Assembly: GCF_903645315.1 (NCBI RefSeq)
Contig: NZ_CAHJXL010000001.1
Location: 1,726,001 to 1,790,000 of the forward strand
Direction: 5' to 3'
Length of the DNA stretch: 64,000 bases
Source: Victivallis sp. Marseille-Q1083
GTDB lineage: Bacteria > Verrucomicrobiota > Lentisphaeria > Victivallales > Victivallaceae
Shown here: positions 17,728 to 26,474 of the stretch, one piece after another
How the letters are laid out: each line of letters starts with the position of its first letter
Numbering within the stretch: position 1 is the first letter of the stretch
Notes under the pieces: model-generated
Told to the model about the DNA's origin: nothing
What the model saw: only the letters and a program-made list of their open reading frames with translations
The model's database searches: none
Made by a program: the position numbers and the translations under genes

Positions 17728-19308
17728 CCTGAATATTGCGTAAATTTTCAAAAACAAAGAGGCAGATTCTCGACTAACGTATTATATTGTAATATCTTAC
17801 ATCACAATATAACGCCGAGGTCTGCCAATGACAAAATGTAATGTTTCGATTCCGGTCTTTCAAGGTCCGAAAAGCAGAAAAATTGAATTCAATTTCGCCG
17901 GTGGAGATATCAGCAGTGACGGCGGGTTGCTTTTTGTGAAAGAATTCGACCGCAAACTCGGTTTGACCCGGCGCGCCGGTAACCTGCTGGATTCTTTTGA
18001 TCTTCGACAGCCCGGAAAAGTTGAGCATTCCTATCTGAGCATGCTTCGTCAACGAGTTTTTGGTTTGGTTGCCGGCCATGAAGATCTCAATGACCATCAT
18101 GAATTGCGAACTGATCCGCTGATTCAAACTGTTGTCGGTCGTGATCGTCAACTCGCCACTCCAAGCACTTTATGTCGATTCGAAAATGGAATCGATCGTC
18201 GTGCTTGCGTAGATTTGAGCCGATTGTTTGTCGAATTCTTTATCGAAAGTTTTTCCACGCCGCCTCGAGAATTGATTCTTGATTTCGATGCTACCGATGA
18301 CCTCACTTACGGGATGCAGGAAAATCGCTTTTTTCATGGCTATTATGACCACTATTGCTTTTTGCCGTTGTATGTTTTCTGCGGGGATCAATTGCTTGTG
18401 GCTTATTTGCGTCCATCAAAAATTGATGCGGCCAAGCATGCTTGGGCGATTCTCTCGCTACTGGTAAAGCGCTTTCGGCAGAAATGGCCGAAGGTTAAGA
18501 TTATTTTCCGGGGAGACAGTGGCTTTTGTCGGCAGAAAATGCTGAACTGGTGTGATAAAAATGAGGTCAAATATATTGTCGGATTGGCGAAAAATCCACG
18601 TTTGCTGGAATTATCAAAAGATCTTCAAGTGAAAGCGGAAGCACTTTACAACGAAACACATGAAAAAGCAAAACTGTTTACTCAGTTCGAATATGCGGCA
18701 GGAACTTGGAAATACCCGCGCCGGGTGATTGCCAAAGCGGAATTCAACTCCCCCGGACCGAATAATCGTTTTATCGTCACCAATCTTGATGATGATGGAC
18801 AATATCTTTATGAAAAAGTCTATTGCGCCCGAGGTGAGATGGAAAACAGGATCAAGGAACAGCAGCTGGATCTTTTCGCTGATCGGACGAGCTGCCATGA
18901 CTTTGCGGCAAATCAATTCCGGCTTCTGCTTTCAAGTTTGGCTTATATTCTCATGGAACGGTTTCGGGCATTGTTGTTGACAGGAACTCAATTTGCCGAG
19001 GCTACCTGCGGCAGCATTCGCTTATACCTGGTGAAAATCGGTGCCATTATTCGGCGGAATACCAGAAAAATTTATGTTGCTCTTTCAAGTGCTTGTCCAA
19101 ATCAGGAACTCCTCCGCTTGATCGCTGCGAAAATCATCGCTTGGGAATAAAACCTTGGAGAGCTGTCCCCGGCTCGCCGAACAACAACGGGGGAAAGGGG
19201 GAATATGCTCAATTTGCAAAAAAACGACAATATCCGACTCTGAAAATAAAAACTTCCGAATCTTCTGAACATTTCTCGACGATTCGAAAGTTTCATGCAA
19301 CATTCAGG
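17728..19308 (+). mobile_element. Complete IS1380-family insertion sequence
   Basis: The left end CCTGAATATTGCG (17728) and the complement of the right end, CCTGAATGTTGCA (ending 19308), are imperfect inverted repeats. TTAG stands directly on both sides (17724-17727 and 19309-19312), the 4-bp duplication expected of this family. The 1581-bp element carries one intact transposase gene. A decayed relative of its left end lies at 44738-45202. Confidence 0.9.
17828..19150 (+). CDS. IS1380-family DDE transposase
   Basis: The 440-residue protein is of normal family length and intact. Visible catalytic landmarks are DFDATDD near residue 155, FRGDSGFC near residue 232, and RGEMENRIKEQ near residue 340 with the expected acidic residue. 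The N-terminal DGGLLFVKEFDRKLGL block is diagnostic of the family. The start codon lies 100 bases inside the left end. Function: cuts and joins the element's ends in transposition. Confidence 0.93.
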   Translation: MTKCNVSIPVFQGPKSRKIEFNFAGGDISSDGGLLFVKEFDRKLGLTRRAGNLLDSFDLRQPGKVEHSYLSMLRQRVFGLVAGHEDLNDHHELRTDPLIQTVVGRDRQLATPSTLCRFENGIDRRACVDLSRLFVEFFIESFSTPPRELILDFDATDDLTYGMQENRFFHGYYDHYCFLPLYVFCGDQLLVAYLRPSKIDAAKHAWAILSLLVKRFRQKWPKVKIIFRGDSGFCRQKMLNWCDKNEVKYIVGLAKNPRLLELSKDLQVKAEALYNETHEKAKLFTQFEYAAGTWKYPRRVIAKAEFNSPGPNNRFIVTNLDDDGQYLYEKVYCARGEMENRIKEQQLDLFADRTSCHDFAANQFRLLLSSLAYILMERFRALLLTGTQFAEATCGSIRLYLVKIGAIIRRNTRKIYVALSSACPNQELLRLIAAKIIAWE

Positions 19309-20249
19309 TTAGTTCCGTTGCAGAGTTGGGGATTGATCAAGCAATTGACGGTTATAAAAAATTGAATTATGGCAATTTAGATCATCAACAATTTTTAGTA
19401 AGTAATTGGCAATACGATCAAGATGGTGGTACAATTTCGACATCTATTACACCGGAAAGAACTAGCTATGGTTTTATTGAAGTATCAAAAAACTCTGTAC
19501 AGTTAGAAAAAAAAGAAAATTCAGGAGATAGTTTTTTATGGCAAAATGGAAATGTTGTTTTTTTTGTTAATTATTCATATTATTCAGCTTATATTTTAGA
19601 ACGCTTAATAAAGTGGCCGGTATTCTATATTTATATTCCATGTTTGCTATTTTCCATTATTTTTACCATTATTTTTAAATGTCATTTTCCTAAAATTAAA
19701 CAGCATTATATAAAATTAATTTATTCAATATTTTTTATGTTTCTTTGTTTAAGCGTTTGTTTTTTCTGGGGAAAATTCTTTGGTGAATATGCATGGGGAT
19801 CTATTTCTCTATTTTCTCAAATGAATCGATATAATGATGAATGGAAACAAGAAAATAACAACAGTTCAAAAATTAAAATTGCACCAAAAGAATTATTTAA
19901 ATATTCTTATGGGGTTATTCAGATTACTTCTTTTAAATATTTGATTTTTTCTGATGATATCAATAATATTACGCAAATTAACCCGATCGTATCATCGAAA
20001 CAGATCAACTCTAATAGTTGGTTAATCACTTATTCCAAATGGAATGCAATTCAGTTCTGGGGATGCCTGTTAGGCGGAGCTGTTTGTTTGGCCATTTGCA
20101 CCATTTGGTTTTATTGTTTTGGAAGTGAATTAAAACATAAAAAATTATTACCTTTTAAGCCGATATGTTTGAAATTGATTTCTTTATTTTTATTAATTAC
20201 GAATTGCGTTCTGATAGGATGATCTTTCGTTGATCAGGTTATTCGAGAA

Positions 20250-20494
20250 TGCAGAACTCAGTTCGGTGAGCTATTCGGATGGTACTCCCGGCGTCAGCTA
20301 CAGCTATGACCGGCAGGGACACCGGAATACGATCACCGATGCGGCCGGGACGAGGAATTTCCAATATAATTTGGATCACACGATTGCTAGATTGGGCAGA
20401 CGCAATGCAGGAGGATTCTTCTCCATATACATTTTGGGGATTTAATTGTCATTGGTTTATATTATATGGATGGGAAATAGGATGCGAAGAATAG
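20250..20494 (+). pseudogene. Rhs core scrap F joined to the last codons of an NC-type tip
   Basis: 20250-20382 repeats master core 5208-5340 and stops at the GGATCACACG point where copy A begins. From 20384 another frame reads WADAMQEDSS...FNCHWF to a stop at 20494. This resembles the end of the master tip (TWAREQL...YNCYHF), including the presumed catalytic cysteine. Core and tip are therefore remnants of an older NC-type cassette with most of its body deleted. Confidence 0.6.
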
Positions 20495-20805
20495 TTGTCT
20501 TTTTTTCAAATATTATAGAAGTTCTAGTATTTAAGCATATTATTTCATTATTTTTAATTATGCTTTTATGGAGTATCTCTGGAATGTTTTTTCATGAGAC
20601 GGTTAGTGAGTCTATTAATAAAATGAACCGGATTGATAAAACAATATTATATTTATCATTTTGTACTCTATGTATATGCGTTTTGGGATATATCTACAGT
20701 GTCGCAAAAAGAAAATTAAAGCAAGTTAAAATCTGGAGTGTGTGTTTTATTGTATTATATATTTTATTTGGAATATTGTTAAAATTTTTGAATATAATAC
20801 AATAA
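20482..20805 (+). CDS. Small two- or three-span membrane protein
   Basis: The 107-residue product from ATG 20482 overlaps the end of the tip scrap by a few bases. Hydrophobic spans lie near residues 16-35, 55-75 and 84-105. AT-rich and unrecognised. It sits where an immunity-like gene is expected, after the NC-type remnant. A hairpin (20819-20852) follows. Confidence 0.5.
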   Translation: MRRIVVFFSNIIEVLVFKHIISLFLIMLLWSISGMFFHETVSESINKMNRIDKTILYLSFCTLCICVLGYIYSVAKRKLKQVKIWSVCFIVLYILFGILLKFLNIIQ

Positions 20806-21132
20806 TATTATAGTAATTATAATCTGCTGGATAATTGTATTCGGCAGATTATTGTTGGGAGGCCATGAAAAAATATTTAACCATTTTATAGCTAGTCGAT
20901 GATGAAAAAACTTTTAATTACTTGATGTTCAATGGAAATATTTGTGATTTCGTGGTATATTCTTGCCAGAAAGAGTATTCGTAACGAAAGAACTCTAGAT
21001 TTATCCTTCTCGTATCGGGATTTTGCATAGCTGACTATTTATTCAGGAGGATAACTTATTTATGATTTGCATGAGCAATACCGTTCTATTCGCGAATGAG
21101 TTAAAAGTTGGCTCGAGGCTTAAAGTGACATA
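20806..21132. other. Decayed AT-rich stretch with a hairpin
   Basis: ATAATCTGC (20819-20827) pairs with GCAGATTAT (20844-20852) just after the membrane gene. Beyond it all six frames are broken by stops and nothing could be recognised. It lies upstream of a phospholipase-like tip remnant and is probably the lost 5' part of that cassette. Confidence 0.4.
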
Positions 21133-21395
21133 GAAGGTGATAGAATAAATCAGAAAGATTTAGAAATGTCTCCTTTTATTGTTCCTATACAGGATTGGAT
21201 TGCACAGGCTGATTATGGTATCACTAAGCCTGAAGGCAACCTCTTGTCTGTACATAATTCCGCCAGTAATCAGACAGACTACGGTATAATTTGACTCGGA
21301 ATAAGACATTAGATACCTTAAATGATTTTAAAAATTTTTTAGAAACTAATCAACCTTGGTTTTATTGTCGATATATGTTTTTAAATAAGATATAA
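21133..21395 (+). pseudogene. Decayed phospholipase C-like Rhs tip
   Basis: Two short frames line up with the tip of fragment B. 21133-21294 reads PIQDWIAQADYG...VHNSASNQTDYG, matching HPLQDIVAHGAYG...HHNAYSPQQDFG. 21297-21395 reads TLDTLNDFKNFLETNQPW...CRYMF, matching the last residues of tip B up to an equivalent stop codon. At least one frameshift and one stop interrupt it, and key histidines are replaced (H to V and H to Q). It is a second, dead copy of this toxin type. Confidence 0.6.
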
Positions 21396-21410
21396 TTTGA
21401 GAAAATAGTT

Positions 21411-21674
21411 ATGAATTATAAGAAGATATTGTTTAATAGTTTGTGGGGGATTCCATTTGTATTTCTTATATTTTTTATTTTAATTTTTTTAAATTTAAAA
21501 TATATTGCGATCATTTTTTGTTATCCTGTTTTATCTGTAATAAATTTTTTACTTGTAATGAAAGATGATATTCCAACTGCAATAAATTTATTTATCTTGT
21601 TAGGTGCACTATACGGATATTGTTTGGCGTTAATAGTTTTTCTGATTTTAAATATATTGAAACGGAAGAAGTAA
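21411..21674 (+). CDS. Very small membrane protein following the dead phospholipase-like tip
   Basis: The 87-residue product has three hydrophobic stretches (about residues 9-27, 29-50, 60-82) and little else. It starts 15 bases after the stop of the decayed tip, the position of an immunity gene. Unrecognised; it may be a leftover of a larger protein. Confidence 0.45.
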   Translation: MNYKKILFNSLWGIPFVFLIFFILIFLNLKYIAIIFCYPVLSVINFLLVMKDDIPTAINLFILLGALYGYCLALIVFLILNILKRKK

Positions 21675-21768
21675 AATTTATATTCATTTATATATAAATT
21701 GGAATACTTTAGACAATTAAAGATAAAAGTAATTACAGTTTTTATATGGTACGGTTTCAATATCTATT

Positions 21769-21850
21769 ACGATGGCGGCTAAACAAATATTTATGGATGG
21801 CACTTGGGGCAAATGCGCCGATTTGAATTTGGTTCATAAGAAGGGTTGGG
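21769..21850 (+). pseudogene. 3' scrap of a gene like 15502-16089
   Basis: ATGGCGGCTAAACAAATATT onward encodes KQIFMDGTW-KCADLNL, closely matching residues near the end of the 195-residue membrane protein. The upstream part is gone and the frame runs into an IS remnant on the other strand. Confidence 0.6.
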
Positions 21851-22200
21851 CAAATGTCTTGCTTTTTGTAATTAAACCGAACTTCACATTCTTTCAAGTG
21901 CAAATAGAAGGTTTTTTTCGAAATACCTTTAAATTTGCTAAGCCTGGTTTTTGCCAACCCCAGCTTCATCTCCTTGCTCACATGCTTTTTGATAATCAGG
22001 TAAAGCTCTTGGGCCGAACAGTTTTCGATAACCTGCGTATAGACCTTTCCGCCTCGTTTAATCAAACCGGATACAATGAATATAAAGGAAAGAATGGGAC
22101 GTTTGGGCAAGGTGATAGGCTTTCTCTTTGTCAGGATTCGCTTTGCGGCAGCAGAACTGCTCGCGAACGGGATGTTGTGCTTCTGGTCGCCGGTTGTCAT
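21838..22200 (-). pseudogene. IS1595-family transposase remnant
   Basis: Read on the minus strand, the frame shows LIKRGGKVYTQVIENCSA and then, after a jump, LAKTRLSKFKGISKKTFYLH, blocks typical of the central and C-terminal parts of IS1595-type transposases. The segment between them, which holds much of the catalytic region, is missing, so the gene is dead. It marks the right border of the Rhs array. Confidence 0.65.
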
Positions 22201-22276
22201 GTTTGAGGAAACTGCTTCAAAAAAACTGCCCGACGCAATTTTTATTAAAAAAACTGCAAAATTGGTAAAAACACGG

Positions 22277-22305
22277 TTGACTTTTGTAAATCGGTTTACT
22301 ATACT
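22277..22305 (+). promoter_or_regulatory. Promoter of the GH20 gene with an operator-like palindrome in the spacer
   Basis: TTGACT (22277-22282) and TATACT (22300-22305) stand 17 bases apart. GTAAATCGGTTTAC (22286-22299), a near-perfect palindrome of the LacI-operator kind, exactly fills the spacer, so a bound repressor would block RNA polymerase. The start codon lies 52 bases past the -10 box. Confidence 0.65.
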
Positions 22306-22357
22306 AATGGATGTGGATGAAGAAAAACGATGAACCGATGTAAAAACTGGAGTGCAA

Positions 22358-24985
22358 ATGAAATTTTGGTCGGCTCTGATGATGATGGCGGTAACCTGGA
22401 GCGCCATGGCGTTCGATGATTTTGAGAATTATCCGGACAGCGGGGCGATGCGGCAGGTTTACCGGGAATTCGATGCCAACAATCCCTATCCCGACCGGCT
22501 GGAGCTGGGGGAACGCGACGGCAACCATTTCATGCTGATGGAAAATCGCGACCGGAATTATTCGGTTGTTTTTCGTGAAGTGGTATTGCCGGAAGGGGAA
22601 CGCCATTCGGCGATTCGTTTCCGGGTGCGCGGCGGCAATGATCAGGGAACGCCCCAGACTTTCAACGTCGTTCTGCGTCCCCGCAATGGCATGCCGGACA
22701 GTGTCGGCCAGACGATCGAATTGACCGATGCGTGGCAGACTGTGACGGTCGGCGACCTTGAGCTGGCCGAGCTGGACCGTTTTATTCTGGTTTTCGGCCT
22801 GCATAAACAGCCGGGAGAGGCCATGTTCGTCGAAGTGGACGATCTGGAATTTGCCGAGGATCCCGCCTGGCAATGGGTGCAGGAAGACCGGAAGCGTTTG
22901 CTGGACGACTACGGCGCTTATTCGGATGCCGCTGCGCTGCGGCAGAAGTATTTGACCCGGGAGACGGAAGCGGCGGCGCCGGTGCTCGATTTGACGACGT
23001 ATGACAACCGGGCGGCGCTGCAGCTTGATTCCGGCCCGGAAGCGATGGAGACGATCTGTTTGCGGGAATATGCCAATCCGTTCGGCGCCGCGGCGGCCGG
23101 GGTTGAAATCGACGTTGCCGATGTTTCCCGGCAGCCGGAAAGCGGCCTGGTCTATGTGGCGGTCCGAGCGACGCCGGACGGTCCGGATTTGGGCCGGGTG
23201 AAAATCGATGAGTTGCCGCGCGGATTTGAAACTTACCGGGTTCTGGCGCCCGGGCTCGGCAAATTGGATAAATTCTTCCTGGTGTTGCAGACGGCCCGGC
23301 GTGACCGGGAGGAATATGCCGAAATGAAATATTTGAATGATTTCTGCGGGGTGCCTTCCGTGCCGGTCAGCACGAAAATCGGTTATCCGGTTTCGGCGGC
23401 CTTCGCCTCGCCGCGGTTGATGCTGAAGGAGCAGATGGTCAATATCATCCCGGCGGTAAAGGAGTTGGAAATCGGCGACGGACTTTTTCAATTGCTGCCG
23501 AAGAGCGCCATCGTGTTGAGCGACGGCAGCGAAGCCGCCCGGCCGGTTGCCGAACAGTTGCGGGCGCTGCTGGCTCCGTCGACCGGTTTTACGCTGCCGA
23601 TCGTCGATCCGGTGCGCGGTGCCAGTTATCCCAGGCGGATCGTCTTGACGCTGGCGCCGGAACAGGCCGGGACGACCGGCAAAGAGGGATACGAGCTGGA
23701 AGTTGCTGCCGATACGATCCGGTTGACGGCGGCGGAAAATGCCGGTCTGTTCTATGCGATGCAGAGTTTGCGCCAACTGTTCCGGCCGGAAATCGAAAGC
23801 CGGCAGTTCCGTTATCTGGACTGGGTCATTCCGCAGGTGAAAATTGTCGACCGGCCGGAATATACCTGGCGGAGCGTGCACTTCGATACTGCGCGCCATT
23901 TTTTCCCGAAAGAATATCTTTTCCGCCTGATCGATTTACTGGCGCTGCAGAAACTCAACACCTTCCACTGGCATTACAATGACGGTACCGCCTGGCGGGT
24001 GGAGAGCGATGCTTTCCCGAAATTGACGGAAGTCGGCGCCTGGTGGGGTGATTCCGCCGGCGGCTTCTATACGAAAGAAGATGTCAAAGCGATTGTCGAT
24101 TACGCCCGCGAACGCTTTATCACGGTCGTCCCGGAGGTGGAAATGCCGGCTCATGCCAACGCGGCGTTGTACGCCTATCCGGACAATGCCTGCCAGAAAG
24201 AACAACTGCTGGAAGGCAAACACGGCGATGCCAATACCGCGTCCTGGTTCCTCCGGCCCTATTGGGTGGCGACTTACTGCGCCAGCCGGGAAGAAACGTA
24301 TGATTTCATCGACCGGCTGATCGCCGAAACCGTCGAACTGTTTCCGGACAGCAAAATCATCCACATCGGCGGCGACGAGCTGCCGAGCGGCGCCTGGGAA
24401 GCCTGTCCGCGCTGCAAAGCGTTCATGCAGGAGAAGGGGTTTGCCGGCGAAGTGGAACTGCAGAACTATTTCACCCGCCGGGTTGAGGAAATCGTCGCGC
24501 GACATGGCCGGCGGGCGCTGGGCTGGGAGCAGGTCATGGCCGACAATTTGCGGCCGGATACGATGATTCATGCCTACTTGAGCCAGGAGATGGTGGCCCG
24601 GGCGGCGGCGGCCGGTTACGAAGTGTTCAGCAACAATGCCGGCTGCAACTATTTCGATTATTATCAGGGCAGCCAGGCGGATGAACCGCTGGCGATCACC
24701 AGCGGCATGACGACGGTCAAACAGACCTATACCTTTGATCCGATGGCGCGGGTGCCGGAGGAGCTGCGCTCGAAGGTGCTGGGCGGCCAGGGGGCGCTGT
24801 GGACGGAGTTCATCTCCACCCCGGCCCAGGCGGATTACATGTTCTTCCCGCGGATGACGGCGATGAGCGAAAAAGTCTGGTCGGCGCCGGAACGGTGCGG
24901 CTGGCAGGAATTCGAACGGCGTTTGAATTTCTTTTATCCGCGCCTGAGTCAGTTTGACGTTCATTATAAGGATTATCGCAAATAA
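22358..24985 (+). CDS. Secreted GH20 family beta-N-acetylhexosaminidase
   Basis: ATG 22358 was chosen over GTG 22352 because GGAG lies 6 bases upstream. The 875-residue product opens with a signal peptide (MKFWSALMMMAVTWSAMA). Residues ~20-350 look like carbohydrate-binding-type beta domains. Residues ~350-500 form the GH20 lead domain, ending in GLFYAMQSLRQL. The TIM barrel starts near VHFDTARHFF and carries HIGGDE at 669-674, whose D673-E674 pair is the polarising/acid pair of GH20 enzymes. W and Y residues around FHWHYNDG fit substrate binding. It removes terminal GlcNAc or GalNAc from glycans outside the cytoplasm. It has its own promoter and ends in a hairpin terminator. Confidence 0.9.
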   Translation: MKFWSALMMMAVTWSAMAFDDFENYPDSGAMRQVYREFDANNPYPDRLELGERDGNHFMLMENRDRNYSVVFREVVLPEGERHSAIRFRVRGGNDQGTPQTFNVVLRPRNGMPDSVGQTIELTDAWQTVTVGDLELAELDRFILVFGLHKQPGEAMFVEVDDLEFAEDPAWQWVQEDRKRLLDDYGAYSDAAALRQKYLTRETEAAAPVLDLTTYDNRAALQLDSGPEAMETICLREYANPFGAAAAGVEIDVADVSRQPESGLVYVAVRATPDGPDLGRVKIDELPRGFETYRVLAPGLGKLDKFFLVLQTARRDREEYAEMKYLNDFCGVPSVPVSTKIGYPVSAAFASPRLMLKEQMVNIIPAVKELEIGDGLFQLLPKSAIVLSDGSEAARPVAEQLRALLAPSTGFTLPIVDPVRGASYPRRIVLTLAPEQAGTTGKEGYELEVAADTIRLTAAENAGLFYAMQSLRQLFRPEIESRQFRYLDWVIPQVKIVDRPEYTWRSVHFDTARHFFPKEYLFRLIDLLALQKLNTFHWHYNDGTAWRVESDAFPKLTEVGAWWGDSAGGFYTKEDVKAIVDYARERFITVVPEVEMPAHANAALYAYPDNACQKEQLLEGKHGDANTASWFLRPYWVATYCASREETYDFIDRLIAETVELFPDSKIIHIGGDELPSGAWEACPRCKAFMQEKGFAGEVELQNYFTRRVEEIVARHGRRALGWEQVMADNLRPDTMIHAYLSQEMVARAAAAGYEVFSNNAGCNYFDYYQGSQADEPLAITSGMTTVKQTYTFDPMARVPEELRSKVLGGQGALWTEFISTPAQADYMFFPRMTAMSEKVWSAPERCGWQEFERRLNFFYPRLSQFDVHYKDYRK

Positions 24986-25111
24986 GTTGCCGCCGCTGCG
25001 GCAAAATAAAAAGGTCAGCGCTCCGGTTCCGCCGGAGCGGAGCCAACGCCGGAAAATGCCGTATTGCCAGCGTTTTCCATCCGGTTGTTCCGCGGCGCTT
25101 TGCCGTGTAAT

Positions 25112-25144
25112 GAGGCCGTTTTCCCAATCGGGGAAAACGGCCTC
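25112..25144 (+). terminator. Hairpin after the GH20 gene
   Basis: GAGGCCGTTTTCCC (25112-25125) and GGGAAAACGGCCTC (25131-25144) form a 14-bp stem. The following GGATTGTTTG is a poor U-tract. The rest of the 24986-25303 gap holds this hairpin and the next promoter only. Confidence 0.6.
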
Positions 25145-25203
25145 GGATTGTTTGAAGGGAACTTTTTGGCCACTTTTTCTGAAAAATCGTTACAAGGGGG
25201 GAT

Positions 25204-25231
25204 TGACTTTGGCAAGTTTTTTTGCTATACT
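25204..25231 (+). promoter_or_regulatory. Promoter of the AraR-type regulator
   Basis: TTGACT (25204-25209) and TATACT (25226-25231) stand 16 bases apart. The TTTGCTATACT context is shared with the promoter at 33983-34011. The leader to ATG 25304 is about 65 bases. Confidence 0.6.
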
Positions 25232-25303
25232 ATCTCTAGCGATTATACTCAGTTTTAAAAATCATTAATCCTCAACCGTAACCGTTTTTATTGTTTTTTG
25301 TTT

Positions 25304-26374
25304 ATGGTTATCGATAAAAAAAATCCGCGTCCGCTTTATCTGCAGTTGAAGTCTCTGCTGGAAGAAAAGATCGTTTCCGGCCAGTTCAAAGCCCATCAGG
25401 CGCTGCCTTCCGAACGGGAATTGTGCCGGAATTACCACGTCAGTCAAATTACCGTCCGGCAGGCGCTGAAAGAGCTGGAAAATCTGGGCCTGGTCCTGCG
25501 GGTGCCGGGCAAAGGCACTTTTGCGGCCGAGCACCTGCGGCTTGAACACGATAAAGCCCGGCAGATGATCGGCTTGATTACCGGAACAAGCGACAGCGAT
25601 TTGGAAAATTCCTATTGGATGCAACTGGTCGGCGGGATAAAAATCGTCCTTCATCATCAGCAAACCGGATTCATGTTGTTTCTGGAGAGTGAAACTTCTT
25701 TCCGTGAATTGGCCGCCCAGGGCGCCCTGCAAGGGTTGATCGTTTCCAATCCGAGTTTGAATTTCGCCATTTTCCAGGAGCTGGAGGAACATCACGTGCC
25801 GGTCGTGGTGATCGGCCGGCCCGAATCCCGCAACCGCTATTCGGTGGACAGCGACAATGTGGCGGTCGGCTACCTGTTGACGCGGCATTTGCTGGATTCC
25901 GGCTACCGCAAAATCGGCTTTCTCGGTTTTGATCCCGGCTTTCCGGTGGTTGCCGACCGGGTTGCCGGCTACAAGAGTGCTCTGCATGAAGCGGGCATTC
26001 CCGCCAAGCGGGCCTGGCAGGTTTTTGCCGATTATTCACCGGCGCTCGGCCGGGAACAGGCGGAGGAATTGTATTCGGCCGGAGTGGATGCGGTCGTCTG
26101 TGTGGATGACCTGATCGCCATGAATGTCTTGAAGCGACTGGGGGAACTGGGGGTGGCGGTGCCGCAGGAGATTGGAGTGGCCGGCTGCAACAATTCGATT
26201 CTGGCCCGTTTCGCCCATCCGGCGCTGACTTCGATGGAACTTTTTCCGGAACAGCTCGGCGTCTTGGCGGCGCAAAAGCTGCTCGCGTTGATGCAGCAGC
26301 AGCCGACCGAGAGACGGACCGTCGTCGATGTTCAACTGCAGATCCGCGCCTCCTCGGTGCGGGCGCCGGCGTAA
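25304..26374 (+). CDS. GntR/LacI chimeric (AraR-type) transcription regulator
   Basis: The 356-residue product starts at ATG 25304; no Shine-Dalgarno is evident. Residues ~8-75 form a GntR winged helix (PLYLQLKSLLEEKI, LPSERELC, VSQITVRQALKELENLGL, PGKGTF). The remainder is a LacI-type sugar-binding domain (QMIGLITGT, VDSDNVAVGYLLTRHLLDSG, VCVDDLIAMNVLKRL, TSMELFPEQLG). This domain swap is the hallmark of AraR, which releases DNA on binding a sugar. Its position beside hydrolase genes suggests it controls the pilin-DUF6259 operon downstream, or itself. A candidate operator lies just after its stop codon. Confidence 0.85.
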   Translation: MVIDKKNPRPLYLQLKSLLEEKIVSGQFKAHQALPSERELCRNYHVSQITVRQALKELENLGLVLRVPGKGTFAAEHLRLEHDKARQMIGLITGTSDSDLENSYWMQLVGGIKIVLHHQQTGFMLFLESETSFRELAAQGALQGLIVSNPSLNFAIFQELEEHHVPVVVIGRPESRNRYSVDSDNVAVGYLLTRHLLDSGYRKIGFLGFDPGFPVVADRVAGYKSALHEAGIPAKRAWQVFADYSPALGREQAEELYSAGVDAVVCVDDLIAMNVLKRLGELGVAVPQEIGVAGCNNSILARFAHPALTSMELFPEQLGVLAAQKLLALMQQQPTERRTVVDVQLQIRASSVRAPA

Positions 26375-26382
26375 GCGGCGTC

Positions 26383-26398
26383 ATGATGGTACCATGAT
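26383..26398. promoter_or_regulatory. Palindrome, candidate operator of the AraR-type regulator
   Basis: ATGATGGTACCATGAT is symmetric around GTAC apart from one position per arm, and has the size and GTAC centre of known AraR sites. A second, perfect palindrome TCACCGGTGA lies at 26426-26435. Both sit between the regulator and the pilin-like gene. Confidence 0.4.
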
Positions 26399-26474
26399 CC
26401 GGCAATGTGAACGAGAAGTTTTGAGTCACCGGTGAGTTAATATTCGGAAACCAATCAAAGGAGAAAAAACGAAA

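Larger units (their letters stand above)
17627..20222 (+). pseudogene. Membrane protein gene (cassette E partner) split by an IS1380-family insertion
   Basis: The gene starts at ATG 17627 behind CTGGAGGA. It encodes an N-terminal membrane segment (SINLIVFLIFLAYIIFLWG) and is cut after codon 33 by the IS at 17728-19308. Joining 17627-17727 to 19313-20222 removes the element plus one copy of the TTAG duplication. This gives exactly 337 codons with no stop, a 336-residue protein with further spans near the middle and the C-terminus. The right half alone could be read from TTG 19326 but would lose its anchor. In the present state the gene is inactive, so its tip (fragment E) would have no intact partner. 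Family unknown. Confidence 0.8.

Noticed and set aside
21772-22206. 144-codon plus-strand frame
   Set aside because: Only its first ~27 codons are related to a known neighbour (15502 gene); the remainder is antisense to the IS1595 remnant.
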